From the IMG/VR virus record IMGVR_UViG_3300022745_000022, positions 1 through 64,000 of that record: 64,000 bases of DNA; one strand, given 5' to 3'. The notes below the pieces were generated by a model. It was not told the origin of the DNA. It was given only the letters and a program-made list of their open reading frames with translations, and searched no databases. The stretch's first letter is position 1. Each line of letters opens with the position of its first letter. The position numbers and the translations under genes are program-made. Below are positions 28,230-38,382 of the stretch, piece by piece. The DNA comes from a virus.

Positions 28230-29768
28230 ATGAACATGCTCCCCAGACTCAAGTACCAGGTGACCGAGCACATACTCGACACCAAGAGTCTTCTGGACGA
28301 AGAGAACTTCTACCATCAGAAGCAGGGTTCTCCTTCCGAACTCACCCAGAAGCTCACCTACATCCTGGGCGACTACAACAAGAACTACCCCATCTCCCTG
28401 ATGACCGTCGGTGGCGTTGGATTCGGTGGTAACGCGTTGAAGCGCACGGCTGTAGAGCTCGATGATCCTCAGTTCACCTATCCTGTGATGGGAAGGATGA
28501 CAAAGGCATCGGTGGTTACCAAGACCATTTACATCTCCACGGACAAACCTGGTCTTGGTAACCAGGAATTCAAGTTGTACTTCAACGACAACATCATCAA
28601 GCGTTTCTATGTGATCCAGTCCGCCAAAGGCGTTCAGGCTCACGTCCGCAAGGATCCGGAACTGATCGGTGGTTTGTGGGAGTACACCTGCGTACTGGAC
28701 CCCGCCACGGCATCTGACTACTGTCCCTTCACTGAAGTGGACATGGGTGCAGCCTGGATCGGCTTGTACAGTGCGGTACCTGAAAGCCGTTCCCGTTCCA
28801 CGGAAAGCGTGATGGCGATGCCCGGCCGGTATAAAAACCAGATGGGCTTCCTGCGTCACGGCATGTCTTGGGCTGGTAACTCTGCCAATAAGATCATGCG
28901 CCTGGAGATCACTGCCCCGGACGGCACCTCCACCAAGGTGTGGATGGACTGGTTCATGTGGCAGTTCGAACAGCAGTGGCTCTCTCAGTGCGAGAACGCC
29001 TACTGGTACAGCCGGTACAACCGCCTGACCGATGGTAGCGTACCACTGAAGGACCTGTTGACCGGTAAGGTCATCCCCCGCGGTTCTGGCATCCTGGAAC
29101 AGATCCAGAACAAGAGTACCTATTCCAGCCTCAGCTATGACTTCCTGCAGAACCTCATCGGTGACGCCCTGTACAACCAGGACGACCAGCAGGGTCGCGC
29201 ACTGACCATCCATGGTGGTCGTGGCTTCCTGCGTGAGTTCGATACGGCCATGAAGGCCAAGGGTGTCAGCATGCTCAGCAACTGGGGTATGGTTGCCGAC
29301 AAATTCGTGAATGGCACCGGCTATAACCTCATGCTGGGTGGCTACTTCGACGGGTTCTACCACATCGATGGCTACGTCATCAAGGTGAAGCACAACCCTG
29401 TCTTCGACAAAGGCCAGGTTGCCATGGCACAGGTTGCCGGTGGTTACACTCACCCGGAGACCGGTTGGGCATTGGAATCGTATCGTGGCGTCTTCATCGA
29501 CGACAACGACTACGATGGACAGCCCAACATCCAGCACGTTGCTCAGAAAGGCCGCGCATTCCTGCACGGTGTAGTTTCTGGCATCACGCCGGCTCCCAAG
29601 TCCATCCTCGCCATGACCGGTGAACTCGGCTCCCTCTCCAACGAGGCCAAGGCAGCCCTGATCTCCACCGACATGGACGAATCGTCCTACACCCGCTTCA
29701 AGAGCGCCGGCATCCAGATTCTGCGTGCCAATACTTGCTTCGACCTGCAATGCGTTGCTGGTCAGTAA
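28230..29768 (+). CDS. Major capsid protein
   Basis: 512 aa, matching the ~490-510 aa HK97-fold capsid proteins of crAss-like phages and lying in the conserved slot after portal and scaffold. The N-terminal helical arm is followed by mixed alpha/beta with many Trp/Tyr/Gly and no cysteine cluster. The codon choice looks optimised, and a strong hairpin with T-run follows the gene, as expected for an abundant product. Confidence 0.92.
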   Translation: MNMLPRLKYQVTEHILDTKSLLDEENFYHQKQGSPSELTQKLTYILGDYNKNYPISLMTVGGVGFGGNALKRTAVELDDPQFTYPVMGRMTKASVVTKTIYISTDKPGLGNQEFKLYFNDNIIKRFYVIQSAKGVQAHVRKDPELIGGLWEYTCVLDPATASDYCPFTEVDMGAAWIGLYSAVPESRSRSTESVMAMPGRYKNQMGFLRHGMSWAGNSANKIMRLEITAPDGTSTKVWMDWFMWQFEQQWLSQCENAYWYSRYNRLTDGSVPLKDLLTGKVIPRGSGILEQIQNKSTYSSLSYDFLQNLIGDALYNQDDQQGRALTIHGGRGFLREFDTAMKAKGVSMLSNWGMVADKFVNGTGYNLMLGGYFDGFYHIDGYVIKVKHNPVFDKGQVAMAQVAGGYTHPETGWALESYRGVFIDDNDYDGQPNIQHVAQKGRAFLHGVVSGITPAPKSILAMTGELGSLSNEAKAALISTDMDESSYTRFKSAGIQILRANTCFDLQCVAGQ

Positions 29769-29790
29769 TGCGCTGTTGTTAGGAACATAG

Positions 29791-29814
29791 GGGGTCTTGG
29801 GAAACCAGGGCCCC
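29791..29814 (+). terminator. GAAA-loop terminator after the capsid gene
   Basis: GGGGTCTTGG-GAAA-CCAGGGCCCC then TTTTTATTTG: 10 pairs (two wobbles) with a GNRA loop, 22 bases after the MCP stop. The next gene starts 48 bases downstream. Confidence 0.88.
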
Positions 29815-29833
29815 TTTTTATTTGAATTTCCAC

Positions 29834-29841
29834 TACATTTG
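29834..29841 (+). promoter_or_regulatory. Host-type -7 box (TACATTTG)
   Basis: Exact TAnnTTTG match 21 bases before the ATG at 29862, directly after the terminator. The -33 position falls in the hairpin's 3' arm and has no TTG, so if it is used it is a weak or phage-assisted promoter. Confidence 0.5.
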
Positions 29842-29861
29842 AGAAACAAACTTTCAACAGC

Positions 29862-30833
29862 ATGATCACAAAACCACTTGGTAAAGGCCAGCATCCTAAC
29901 AGTAAGTTGGTCACCATCAGACGGGTCATCACCCAGCTTGAGCGCGTACAGAACCAGGCACTGGACTTCATGTCCATGAGCATCAAAAGCATCGGCTCTT
30001 ACTGGGCCAGCAGCACGGACCGTCGAGTGGGTACCGGACTTGACATCAACGAGATCGCCCTTCTCCTCCCCGCAGTCCTCGGTGTCTCCGCAGACGATAA
30101 GACCTTCCACCAGGAAGTCAAGAAATTCTATGACAGCATGAAGACCAATGTTCCCTTCGGTGACGGTGTCACCCTGGAGATTGGACTCATGCTGGACAAC
30201 AATGAGCCACTGACATACAGGGACCCCAAAGAGCCCACCCTACGCAACCTTCCCATCAACTCCGCAGACTACATCCGCTATCGTCATGCTCTTGGTCACC
30301 CCAACGTGGTGGCTGACGAGGAATCCGCATATGGTAATCCACTGGCCCAGTTCTACATCCACGATGAAGACCTGGTGGCCAAGAAAGACCAGGCCGCCAT
30401 GGACATCGAACAGGAAGCCTTCGGATATTCCAAGGAAGTGGAGTCCGACGAGAAACGCCTCAACGACTTCCTCATTTTGGCCGGCATCAACCCGATCGAG
30501 ATTCCCAAGCTCGTCGACCGTCGCAAGCGCCTGCGCAAGATGGTGGAAGAAGATCCGCAGAAGGTCATCAAGCTGTACAAGACGGATCACTTCCAGGAAC
30601 GCGTCAAAGTCAATGCCTTCCTACAGGTCGGTATCTTCAAGATGGTAGGCAACGCCGTGTTCCAGTCTTCCGACAACAAGAAGCTCGCAGAGAGCATCGA
30701 TGAACTGGCCCTGAAGTTCACCGTCGACGAGATGAGCGAGGAAGTCCTGATCTGGAGCCAGCAGTACGACGACATCACCACCAAGGCCAAGAACGCAGCG
30801 ACCGGCCGTCGGAAGCTGAACCCACTGGTCTGA
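29862..30833 (+). CDS. Conserved structural/head-tail protein
   Basis: 323 aa, helical and charged, with no membrane or signal segment. It follows the capsid gene and precedes collar/tail genes, a position occupied by conserved virion proteins in crAss-like phages. I cannot assign a specific role. It is the first gene after the MCP terminator, possibly with its own promoter. Confidence 0.8.
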   Translation: MITKPLGKGQHPNSKLVTIRRVITQLERVQNQALDFMSMSIKSIGSYWASSTDRRVGTGLDINEIALLLPAVLGVSADDKTFHQEVKKFYDSMKTNVPFGDGVTLEIGLMLDNNEPLTYRDPKEPTLRNLPINSADYIRYRHALGHPNVVADEESAYGNPLAQFYIHDEDLVAKKDQAAMDIEQEAFGYSKEVESDEKRLNDFLILAGINPIEIPKLVDRRKRLRKMVEEDPQKVIKLYKTDHFQERVKVNAFLQVGIFKMVGNAVFQSSDNKKLAESIDELALKFTVDEMSEEVLIWSQQYDDITTKAKNAATGRRKLNPLV

Positions 30834-30845
30834 AACCCATAAGCC

Positions 30846-31889
30846 ATGGACGTACGGGAAATGCATATTGAGATCGGGCAGGCTACACAGTCAGTAGCCT
30901 CTAATAAGCGCCGGAAACTGTTGCCTCCTGAGGTGGACTGGATCCTGAACAAAGTGGCCTACCGATATCTCGGCCTCCATGCAGGTAACCTTAGAGACAA
31001 TCCCGGAGCGGCGGATTCCCTGACCCACCTGAACAGGATTCAGACGGTACTGGGAGTCCGCCCGCTACCGGCCTTTGCACTGGGTACCGATCAGACCTTT
31101 GCAGTCATGCCCCATACCGTAGCTGAGCTACTCAGTGTGGAGGTCTGTGTGAACAACTTGTGCGGAGCTCCAAAGGAGACCTTACGCGAGCAGAAGCTCC
31201 TACATGTCCTACGCCTCAAGCCCACCACAGCTTCCTCCAACTTCTATGAAAACGTAACCCTGACCCTGAACGGCAACACGATGTTCGACATGCAGGCCCA
31301 CACCCAGGCCCGCAACAGGACCTTCACCGGCTTTCCATCGGCCACTGAACTCTGGCGTATTGCTGAGATGCTACTCGTGGAGCTGGGAAACCAAGGTTAC
31401 AACGTGTACTTCGAAACCTACAATGGCCGCTACTTCCCACAGTCCATCATTTTCTCTGAACTCCCTTCCACCACCATCAACCTAACCATCGACGGTACCA
31501 CGACCACGGCTGTGGAGCAGACCCTACTGGTCACCAGCTATCTGGAGAAGAACAAGATCTGGGTCCCCGGTCGGCTGCATTTCCAGACCCGACTGCCGGG
31601 CATGCGCAGCAGTGCTTTCGCGGACACCTACTATCGGAGCCCACTATGCCACCTCACCGACAACGTCGTTCAGGTAGACTTGGACAAGAGCTTTACAGTA
31701 AGTGATATGCGCCTGCATTTCCTTCGCAATATGCGCCGCATTGACTTAGATTTGGGACAGGATTGCGAACTACCAGAAGGCGTCCATCCTGACATCTGCG
31801 ACCTGGCAACAGAATACATCAAGGTACTCAGGGAAGATCCGGACTGGGAAGTGAAGCTCAGAGATAACATGATAAGAACCACCATTTAA
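30846..31889 (+). CDS. Conserved virion protein, collar/tail-like
   Basis: 347 aa. Alpha/beta N-terminus (PPEVDWILNKVAYRYL) then beta-rich (NFYENVTLTLNGNTMFDM; TTINLTIDGTTTTAVEQTLLV) and a basic C-terminus. The place in the late block fits a head-tail connector or ring protein. Not recognised at sequence level. Confidence 0.8.
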   Translation: MDVREMHIEIGQATQSVASNKRRKLLPPEVDWILNKVAYRYLGLHAGNLRDNPGAADSLTHLNRIQTVLGVRPLPAFALGTDQTFAVMPHTVAELLSVEVCVNNLCGAPKETLREQKLLHVLRLKPTTASSNFYENVTLTLNGNTMFDMQAHTQARNRTFTGFPSATELWRIAEMLLVELGNQGYNVYFETYNGRYFPQSIIFSELPSTTINLTIDGTTTTAVEQTLLVTSYLEKNKIWVPGRLHFQTRLPGMRSSAFADTYYRSPLCHLTDNVVQVDLDKSFTVSDMRLHFLRNMRRIDLDLGQDCELPEGVHPDICDLATEYIKVLREDPDWEVKLRDNMIRTTI

Positions 31890-31899
31890 AAACATTACC

Positions 31900-32892
31900 A
31901 TGTACAAGAACAGGTATTTCAAAAACCCCTTCAGTCAGCTCGCCAGCTTCATCGGCATCACCACGGACCTGGATTACACTGCCCAGACCACCCTGGCCAA
32001 CTTCATCGCCAACTCCGTGAAGGCTGGTGACATCGGTATCTTCAACGCCTCCAGCGGTGCCCTGATCTCCGGTCTCGGTGCCGTCTCCACCTCCCTTCCG
32101 ATCGTGATCGCAGTCAACACCGGCCTGATGCCCGGTTCCACCACCAAGTACGGATTCAAAGTGTCGCCCTCCTTCAAGGTCGCTGACCTGTCGATGGTGC
32201 GCACTCCGTATGTGGCTCCTGTCCTGGGTTCCCGCACGATGGTCTTCAACGCTGCTTCCGCAGTGGCCACTGGCGACATCCTGACCCTGAAGATCCTGGA
32301 TCTCACTGCAGGTTCGCACCCGCTGCAGTCCAACGAGTGGAGCTACACGGTGAAAGCCGGTGACACCTTCGATGGCGCCATGCAGAAGCTGACCGATGCC
32401 ATCAACGACCAGACCTCCGTGCAGAACGCCGCCCGCGACCAGCTCGTGAGTGCAGCTTACACTGCCGGTACCAACACCCTGGCCATCACCAACCTGGACT
32501 ATGGTGTCGTCACCAAGGTCTTCATCCCGACCTCCAGCAAACTGGCTTCCTTCACCATCGACACCGACACCATCGTCAAGACGGTCCTCGGCTCCGGTTT
32601 CCCTGCAGAGGTGAAACTGCTGGAAGAAGCCATGGCGATCGGCCAGAACATCAGCACCAACTACCCGATGGCCGGCACTGCGCCTGTGGACTACGGTCTG
32701 CAGACTTCGGTGGTCGATTACAACGGTGCAGGTGCCCAGTACAACTACTACACCTTCAAGACCACTCGCTCCGACTCTTCCAAGATCCCCGGCAAACGAA
32801 TCGATCTGTGGGCAGACGTCATCTTCCTGGCAGTCAACGCGAATGCGACAGCCAAGGCAGAAGAAGAGATCAAGGCAATCTTCGGTCTGTAA
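31900..32892 (+). CDS. Probable abundant virion protein
   Basis: 330 aa, Ala/Thr/Ser/Gly-rich and beta-strand-rich (VKAGDIGIFNASSGALISG, NTLAITNLDYGVVTKVFIP). Codons are strongly biased to C-ending synonyms, more than in neighbours, suggesting high expression. It is followed by its own terminator. Together these suggest a major structural subunit (tail-tube, decoration or sheath-like), type unresolved. Confidence 0.8.
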   Translation: MYKNRYFKNPFSQLASFIGITTDLDYTAQTTLANFIANSVKAGDIGIFNASSGALISGLGAVSTSLPIVIAVNTGLMPGSTTKYGFKVSPSFKVADLSMVRTPYVAPVLGSRTMVFNAASAVATGDILTLKILDLTAGSHPLQSNEWSYTVKAGDTFDGAMQKLTDAINDQTSVQNAARDQLVSAAYTAGTNTLAITNLDYGVVTKVFIPTSSKLASFTIDTDTIVKTVLGSGFPAEVKLLEEAMAIGQNISTNYPMAGTAPVDYGLQTSVVDYNGAGAQYNYYTFKTTRSDSSKIPGKRIDLWADVIFLAVNANATAKAEEEIKAIFGL

Positions 32893-32916
32893 GTTCTTCA
32901 GGAAACCCCGTAGCCG

Positions 32917-32946
32917 AAAAGGGCAGCCAACTCGGCTGTCCTTTTC
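32917..32946 (+). terminator. Terminator after gene 31900
   Basis: AAAAGGGCAGCC-aactc-GGCTGTCCTTTT, a stem with A-run before and T-run after, so it can also work in the other direction. Confidence 0.85.
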
Positions 32947-32958
32947 ACTTTAATTACG

Positions 32959-32966
32959 TAGATTTA
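32959..32966 (+). promoter_or_regulatory. Possible -7 box (TAGATTTA)
   Basis: Seven of eight matches to TAnnTTTG, 8 bases before the ATG at 32974; the gene would have almost no leader. Placement after a hairpin repeats the 29.8 kb arrangement. Confidence 0.4.
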
Positions 32967-32973
32967 TCCCACC

Positions 32974-33621
32974 ATGACTCCCAATGAACTTACAGACATC
33001 CTGGCCATGGAGATAGGTTCAGTCAATGACTGGGCTTTCAAGCGTTCAGTGCTTGCCAGGGCCAACGCTACACGGGCTCAGCTCATGAAGCGGACATTGG
33101 AGAAGACGCCACAGGATCGTTCCGTGTTCACACAGGCCATCACGGTGGACATGGAGAACTTCAACTTCATCGACGGTACGGGACTGGAATGCGTACAGAG
33201 CCGTAGTGTCTGTGATATCCCGGTACCGCTGCGTTCCAATAGCATCGTGTTCGACTATGTGGGGTCAGTGGATGGTTCGCATGCCTACCGGGAAACCAAT
33301 ATCGGTATGTCCCAGTTCCTGAAAGCGGGACGCATGGGCGCCAAACTCATTCCATACCGGTACATGGACCCACGACTGTACATAGAGCACCCCAACGTCG
33401 CCCGCGTACTCATCGTCGGCATCTTCGCCGATCCGGAAGAGATCTATAACCTCAACGCCAAACTCAGTGCCTGCAAGGACTGTGACTTCTGGGAAGCACG
33501 GTACCCCTGCAGTGAAGACATACTGGACATCATCATCAAGGACATCAGGGAATCCTGGAGGACGCGCCCTGTAAATCAGGAAGTGAATGGAACCCAGAAC
33601 AAACCAGATCCTGCTACCTAA
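32974..33621 (+). CDS. Conserved virion assembly protein
   Basis: 215 aa. Alpha/beta with a central strand VARVLIVGIFADPEEI and a Cys pair CKDCDFWE. Such proteins occur in the conserved middle part of crAss-like late operons and some form portal-tail rings, but I cannot match it by motif. It overlaps the next gene by 35 bases. Confidence 0.75.
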   Translation: MTPNELTDILAMEIGSVNDWAFKRSVLARANATRAQLMKRTLEKTPQDRSVFTQAITVDMENFNFIDGTGLECVQSRSVCDIPVPLRSNSIVFDYVGSVDGSHAYRETNIGMSQFLKAGRMGAKLIPYRYMDPRLYIEHPNVARVLIVGIFADPEEIYNLNAKLSACKDCDFWEARYPCSEDILDIIIKDIRESWRTRPVNQEVNGTQNKPDPAT

Positions 33622-34165
33622 GCATATCTACCTGGATTTCATCCATGCCTACGTGGTGCAGAACCCGGGTAATATCGTGTGTCGTGTACCGGGCTCCCGT
33701 CGTGATGCTGCAGCTCCGTTCGAACTCCGTGATAAGACCGGTAAGGTACTCATGACCTATGAGCGTTGGTACAGTGCCGTGAAGACATACTTCGAGCATG
33801 CCCGTGAGCAGATCATCCTTGGACGCCGACTACAGATCATGTTCGTTGGTAACATCTACGCCAAACGCATCCAGCGCAACTACCGCAAGAAGGTGATCAA
33901 CTGGAATGCCACCAACAAGGTGGAGAAAGTGGTCAAAAATGGAAAGCTGGTCAGTAAGTACAATGTGTATCACACCGACCCTGACTATTGCCGCATCGCC
34001 TGGGAACGACGCATGCGTGGGAACAAGCGGCCCCGTTTCAAGTTCACGCCCACACACAGCTCCAAAACCGTGAAAGGCTTCAAGCAGCAGTTCAGTGACG
34101 CGCTGAAGAGCAATCCGCATCTCAAATTCAAGTACGTGTACAACGCATACAAGTATGGAATATAA
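33587..34165 (+). CDS. Basic virion assembly protein
   Basis: 192 aa, highly basic (KRIQRNYRKKVINW, RRMRGNKRPRFKF), possibly binding DNA or RNA or lining the neck. Start inside the preceding gene; the end overlaps the next gene by 11 bases. No family recognised. Confidence 0.75.
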   Translation: MEPRTNQILLPKHIYLDFIHAYVVQNPGNIVCRVPGSRRDAAAPFELRDKTGKVLMTYERWYSAVKTYFEHAREQIILGRRLQIMFVGNIYAKRIQRNYRKKVINWNATNKVEKVVKNGKLVSKYNVYHTDPDYCRIAWERRMRGNKRPRFKFTPTHSSKTVKGFKQQFSDALKSNPHLKFKYVYNAYKYGI

Positions 34166-34955
34166 CAAGACCAGCATGAAGGCCGTCATCGGCAAAGTGG
34201 TACGCGACCTGAGTCTGCAGGATGCGACCATGATACCGGACATCATGGAATGGATGACCGAAGCCATGCAGGACATGCAGACCCGCTGGACCTTGCAACA
34301 GACCTGGTATGACGCAGAAGTGTACTTCTACAAGGTGGAGCTCCCCTGCGGTATGGCCATACTCACAGCAGTAGAGTTCGAAGGCAGGCGACTGCAGGCC
34401 CGTGACGTATCCCGTCATACTGGGCTCATTCCCCGTGTCGGTGACCTGGAGACTCCGGGCATCTGGGTGTCCTCCGTGAAGAAAGTCCGTACCCCCAATG
34501 GGTTCTATTCCTACGAACAGCAGACAGCCAGCATTCCCAACGCAGTACATGAGGACCACTGGTTCACCGAAGACGGCCCAGGATACATCCAGGTCTCCAT
34601 GGAATCCGGTTTCGTACGCCTGCACATGAAAGAAGTGGCCGTGGACAAACAGGGCTATCCGCTCATCGTCGATCAGTATGACTACAAGGAAGCCTTGTAC
34701 TGGTACACGCGCAAGAAGATGATCGAGAGCGGTTGGTCGGATACCGTGCTAAACTGGGACCGCTGTGATCACAACTATTCGGTACATGTGGACCGTGCCC
34801 GTGCAGCCATCAAGTACCCATCGACAGCACGCATGGAAACCATGATGGACCACGTCATGCTCATTCCGCCACAGAACTTCTTTGAAACCTACGGTAACAT
34901 AGAACAAGCTTATGAAGTCCCTGAATCGAAATACACGTCCCAAGGGCCAGCCTGA
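34155..34955 (+). CDS. Conserved virion protein, tail/neck
   Basis: 266 aa. Helical N-terminus with an amphipathic segment (MIPDIMEWMTEAMQDMQTRW), middle beta-rich, C-terminus with YWYTRKKMIESGWSD. It overlaps the large tail gene by 44 bases. The spot between neck and tail genes is typical for ring proteins; the assignment is inference. Confidence 0.75.
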   Translation: MEYNKTSMKAVIGKVVRDLSLQDATMIPDIMEWMTEAMQDMQTRWTLQQTWYDAEVYFYKVELPCGMAILTAVEFEGRRLQARDVSRHTGLIPRVGDLETPGIWVSSVKKVRTPNGFYSYEQQTASIPNAVHEDHWFTEDGPGYIQVSMESGFVRLHMKEVAVDKQGYPLIVDQYDYKEALYWYTRKKMIESGWSDTVLNWDRCDHNYSVHVDRARAAIKYPSTARMETMMDHVMLIPPQNFFETYGNIEQAYEVPESKYTSQGPA

Positions 34956-37900
34956 CCAGACTTACCGGTATGGTAAGAACGGTCTCAGCAATGCGACCCT
35001 GGGGACGGTGGAGAATGAAGCAGGCTTCGTACTGGAGCCCGCTGTCCTGCCGTACAAGTTCAATGGCGCTATTGCCACGGATAAGTACCCGGTGGTATTC
35101 TCCACCAATAATGTCCACTCGGCGATCGGGTATTACAATACCGACACGCATGCCTATGTGCCTATCCTGAATGATGCCACGATGAGCTTCAAGCTGGGAT
35201 TCCACAGCGACTGGTACATCACCGGCGAGGCGCAGCGCAATCACCTTGGTGAGATCGTGGTGGCCTATACCAATAAGAACAAGGTCACAGGATATCTGAA
35301 CTGCGATAATCCCAATATTGCCCAGCTCGCTGACCTGAGCCTGTTTCCCATCGTGGAAGCACCAGCTATTGTCATCGGCCAGGAGACCGGGGGGTCCCTG
35401 TTCCCGGGAGCCTACTTCGCAATGAGCCGCTATGCCAAGAAGGATGGTACCATGACCGGCTTTGTCGGTAACTCCGGCGTGACCATTGTGGCCAATTCCA
35501 CCGGTAACCAGCTCACTGACCGCGTCATCACGATGCAGTTCACGGAGCTGGATACCAAGTACGACTTCCTGGAAGTGGCCATCGTTTCCAAAGTGGCCGG
35601 CGCTTACACCACGCCGCAGCTCCTACCAGAGATCCCTATCACTGCTTCCACGATGCGTGTGGTATACACCGGCACTGAGGTGACCACTGACCTCGCGCTG
35701 GAGAACATCCTGATCCCACCGGCGTATTACGAGAACGTGCAGACCATTGGTCAGCTCAACGGTAGCTTATACATCGGCGGCCTGGACTCTTCTCCAGTGA
35801 TCAACATGCAGAAATGGGTGAACATGGTCAACGTGAAGTGGGCCAGCGAGCTGGTGAATGTTACCACGCCGGAACCAGCCCTTGTCCGCGGTGAGAAGCG
35901 CGGCTTCATGCACGAGGAAGTCTATGCCCTGTACCTGCAATTCTCCAAGCGCTCAGGAGGGTGGACGCAGTGGTTCCACGTCCCGGGCAATACTCCAGCC
36001 CCCATTAACCTGGCTCCATCGACCACTGGCCTCGCTGAAGGCATCACAGCCAAGCGGTTCCAGATAGAGGATACCATTCCCTCCTTCGACCTGGCCAGTA
36101 AGCGCGGAGAGACTGGCGTATGGCAGAATGAGAATGAGGTCTACCCGGACAATCCTGACTTTGACTCCTCACCATTTGGCGGCCGTAATCTCCGCGGACA
36201 GAAGGTACTGCATCACCGCATGCCTTCCATCACCTGGTGCAAGACCAATCTGTACGCCTCAGAGGTCAAGTATGGTAAGGACAGCCTGGACCTGCTCGGC
36301 CTATATCTCAGCAACATCGTCATTCCTGCAGAGTACAGTAAGCTCCTCGATGGCGGATGGCGCCTTGGCTTTGCGCGCAGGGATCTCTCCAACTCTACAG
36401 TGGTCGGCCAGAGTGCCCTGCTCCATGGGGCCCGCTTCGGCCACTACACAGGAACCACGGTCACGATCGACGTGGCAGACAACAACTACGTATCCACTGG
36501 AGGCAACTTCCACAGCGCACGCCAGCGCACCGGTCACGTACCGGACAAGGCTGTCGGTGTGGACCGCAAGGTGATGCGCATGCACCCCTTTGACCTGCTA
36601 TTCAGTAAGCCGACAGTGGCTCCTCAATACCTGTCCACCCACCTCAAACTGCGTCGCAACAACCTCATCTCAGAACAGGAGATCCTGGAGGACTTCGATC
36701 TGGGCAATGACACCAAGATCGGCCCCATCGTGTACCGCATCGACTACCTGGCCAAAGGCATTACACCCACCGTAGTCAATATCCTGCAGCGGTACCGTAA
36801 GCTCATAGACCCCACTTACGTCCCCAACAACCTCTCGGTGAATAAGTGGAACAACGTGGATCTAGAGACGGCTTACGGTGCCAACCTGAGTTCCCCTGTG
36901 CTCGACGATGCAGACGTCCCCCGGCAGAACGTGCGCGAGCAGGATAGCCGCCAAGACATCAACTACTGCGCAAACTGGGAGGTCACCTTCCTGAGTAACA
37001 TGATGAACCTCAGGGATGACGTGTATTCCCCATTCACACGCCAGACCATGATCCAGGCTTCCAGTAAGATCCTGGGTACGGCCGGCTTCGTGACTTCCGG
37101 CGACACCTTTGTCAGTGAGTACGTGTTCCACACCTACGGATGGTGGGACCAGCTCAACACCAAGTTCAGCACCATCGCCGGTACCAAGGTCGTGCGTCGC
37201 ATCGTGTGCGAGACTGCAGCCAACCTATACGCCCGCTATGAAGACCCGGGAAACCTGTACTCGCGATTCTACCCCAAGAGCCCACTGGTCAGGGATGACG
37301 CTAACAACTACATCACCCAGTTCGTCGTACAGAAGGACCCTAACCAGTTCGGCTATGACAAGGACCTCAATGCGCTGAATGAGCTCACGCTCAGTGTCGG
37401 CATACACACGGTCAACGATCCCACGGATACCAAGCACCCATTCCGCATTCACCGGGGTGGACAGATCGGCCGCCAGGACAAAACCAGGAGCTGGCGCACC
37501 TTCCTGCCCCTGGATTACTATGAGATCAAGAAGAACGTGGGACCTATCGTCAACCTCAAAGGTCAAGACGATCGTCTACTCATCCACTGTACCAAGGCCC
37601 TGCTGGTCACCCAAGACAAGACCAAGCTGGAGAGCGATGTGCTCAAGGTCACACTCGGCGCCGGGGACATCTTCCAGTTCGATCCACAGGACGCGCAAGC
37701 TTCGCCGCTTGGTCACGCTGGCACTTTCCACGACCTGGCCGCAATGCTGACCCCGGTAGGCTACTTCAGTGTGGATACCGGTAATGGCATGGTCTATCTC
37801 TATAAGGGTAACCAGGTGGACAGCATTAGCAAAGGCCTGTACCTGGACTTCCTGAAGATCCTGAAGGTACTACCCACCAACGTACTACAAGGAGACGGTA

Positions 37901-38382
37901 TCACCGTGGGCTATGATCCGGAGAAGCAGCGTCTCCTGCTCACCGTGAAGAACGGGCAGCCTGACCGACCGTACAGGATATGGACCGGTGACGCGGACAT
38001 CAACCTGCTCTCTCCTGGCGACCTGGTTCTGATGGACAATCGCTTCCTGGAGTATGTCGGTGTCAACGATCCACTGGTCTCTGCAGTCACCTGCGCCACA
38101 CACCACATCCCGCTCGTAGAGAACTCAGAGTACTTCTACGCGTCTGGCAGCTACGCCAACGTGGAGATCACCGTGCTGGGTGGCATCTTCGTCGCCACCG
38201 TGGAACTGCTCGGCGTAGCGCCCTCAACCTCCGTATTCTATATAGACCCCTCAACCAACAAACTATACATTAACGGCGTGGTCAACGGCTTTGCGGTACC
38301 GGTGTGGACCCTCACGTGCAGGGCCACCTCCGACACTGGAGACACCACTGACTTCACTGTGGTCATAAATATCGCCCCATGA
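34912..38382 (+). CDS. Large tail protein (stabilization/muzzle-type)
   Basis: 1156 aa. The start MKSLNRNTRPKGQPDQTYRYGKNGLSNATLG is characteristic of the crAss-like protein annotated as stabilization protein and later placed at the tail muzzle (N-R-x-R-P-K-G-Q-P...YR). Long alternating alpha/beta body with a beta-rich C-terminal ~120 residues (TSVFYIDPSTNKLYINGVVN) that looks like a carbohydrate/host-contact or cadherin-like domain. Start overlaps the previous gene. Confidence 0.85.
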   Translation: MKSLNRNTRPKGQPDQTYRYGKNGLSNATLGTVENEAGFVLEPAVLPYKFNGAIATDKYPVVFSTNNVHSAIGYYNTDTHAYVPILNDATMSFKLGFHSDWYITGEAQRNHLGEIVVAYTNKNKVTGYLNCDNPNIAQLADLSLFPIVEAPAIVIGQETGGSLFPGAYFAMSRYAKKDGTMTGFVGNSGVTIVANSTGNQLTDRVITMQFTELDTKYDFLEVAIVSKVAGAYTTPQLLPEIPITASTMRVVYTGTEVTTDLALENILIPPAYYENVQTIGQLNGSLYIGGLDSSPVINMQKWVNMVNVKWASELVNVTTPEPALVRGEKRGFMHEEVYALYLQFSKRSGGWTQWFHVPGNTPAPINLAPSTTGLAEGITAKRFQIEDTIPSFDLASKRGETGVWQNENEVYPDNPDFDSSPFGGRNLRGQKVLHHRMPSITWCKTNLYASEVKYGKDSLDLLGLYLSNIVIPAEYSKLLDGGWRLGFARRDLSNSTVVGQSALLHGARFGHYTGTTVTIDVADNNYVSTGGNFHSARQRTGHVPDKAVGVDRKVMRMHPFDLLFSKPTVAPQYLSTHLKLRRNNLISEQEILEDFDLGNDTKIGPIVYRIDYLAKGITPTVVNILQRYRKLIDPTYVPNNLSVNKWNNVDLETAYGANLSSPVLDDADVPRQNVREQDSRQDINYCANWEVTFLSNMMNLRDDVYSPFTRQTMIQASSKILGTAGFVTSGDTFVSEYVFHTYGWWDQLNTKFSTIAGTKVVRRIVCETAANLYARYEDPGNLYSRFYPKSPLVRDDANNYITQFVVQKDPNQFGYDKDLNALNELTLSVGIHTVNDPTDTKHPFRIHRGGQIGRQDKTRSWRTFLPLDYYEIKKNVGPIVNLKGQDDRLLIHCTKALLVTQDKTKLESDVLKVTLGAGDIFQFDPQDAQASPLGHAGTFHDLAAMLTPVGYFSVDTGNGMVYLYKGNQVDSISKGLYLDFLKILKVLPTNVLQGDGITVGYDPEKQRLLLTVKNGQPDRPYRIWTGDADINLLSPGDLVLMDNRFLEYVGVNDPLVSAVTCATHHIPLVENSEYFYASGSYANVEITVLGGIFVATVELLGVAPSTSVFYIDPSTNKLYINGVVNGFAVPVWTLTCRATSDTGDTTDFTVVINIAP

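Noticed and set aside
27984-30110. A 708-codon open frame on the minus strand opposite the scaffold and capsid genes
   Set aside because: It mirrors the plus-strand genes whose C/G-ending codons suppress stops on the opposite strand. The plus-strand frame has clear capsid-block synteny. Other long antisense frames (1706-2566, 22956-23990, 24745-26280, 57156-58139) are rejected likewise.
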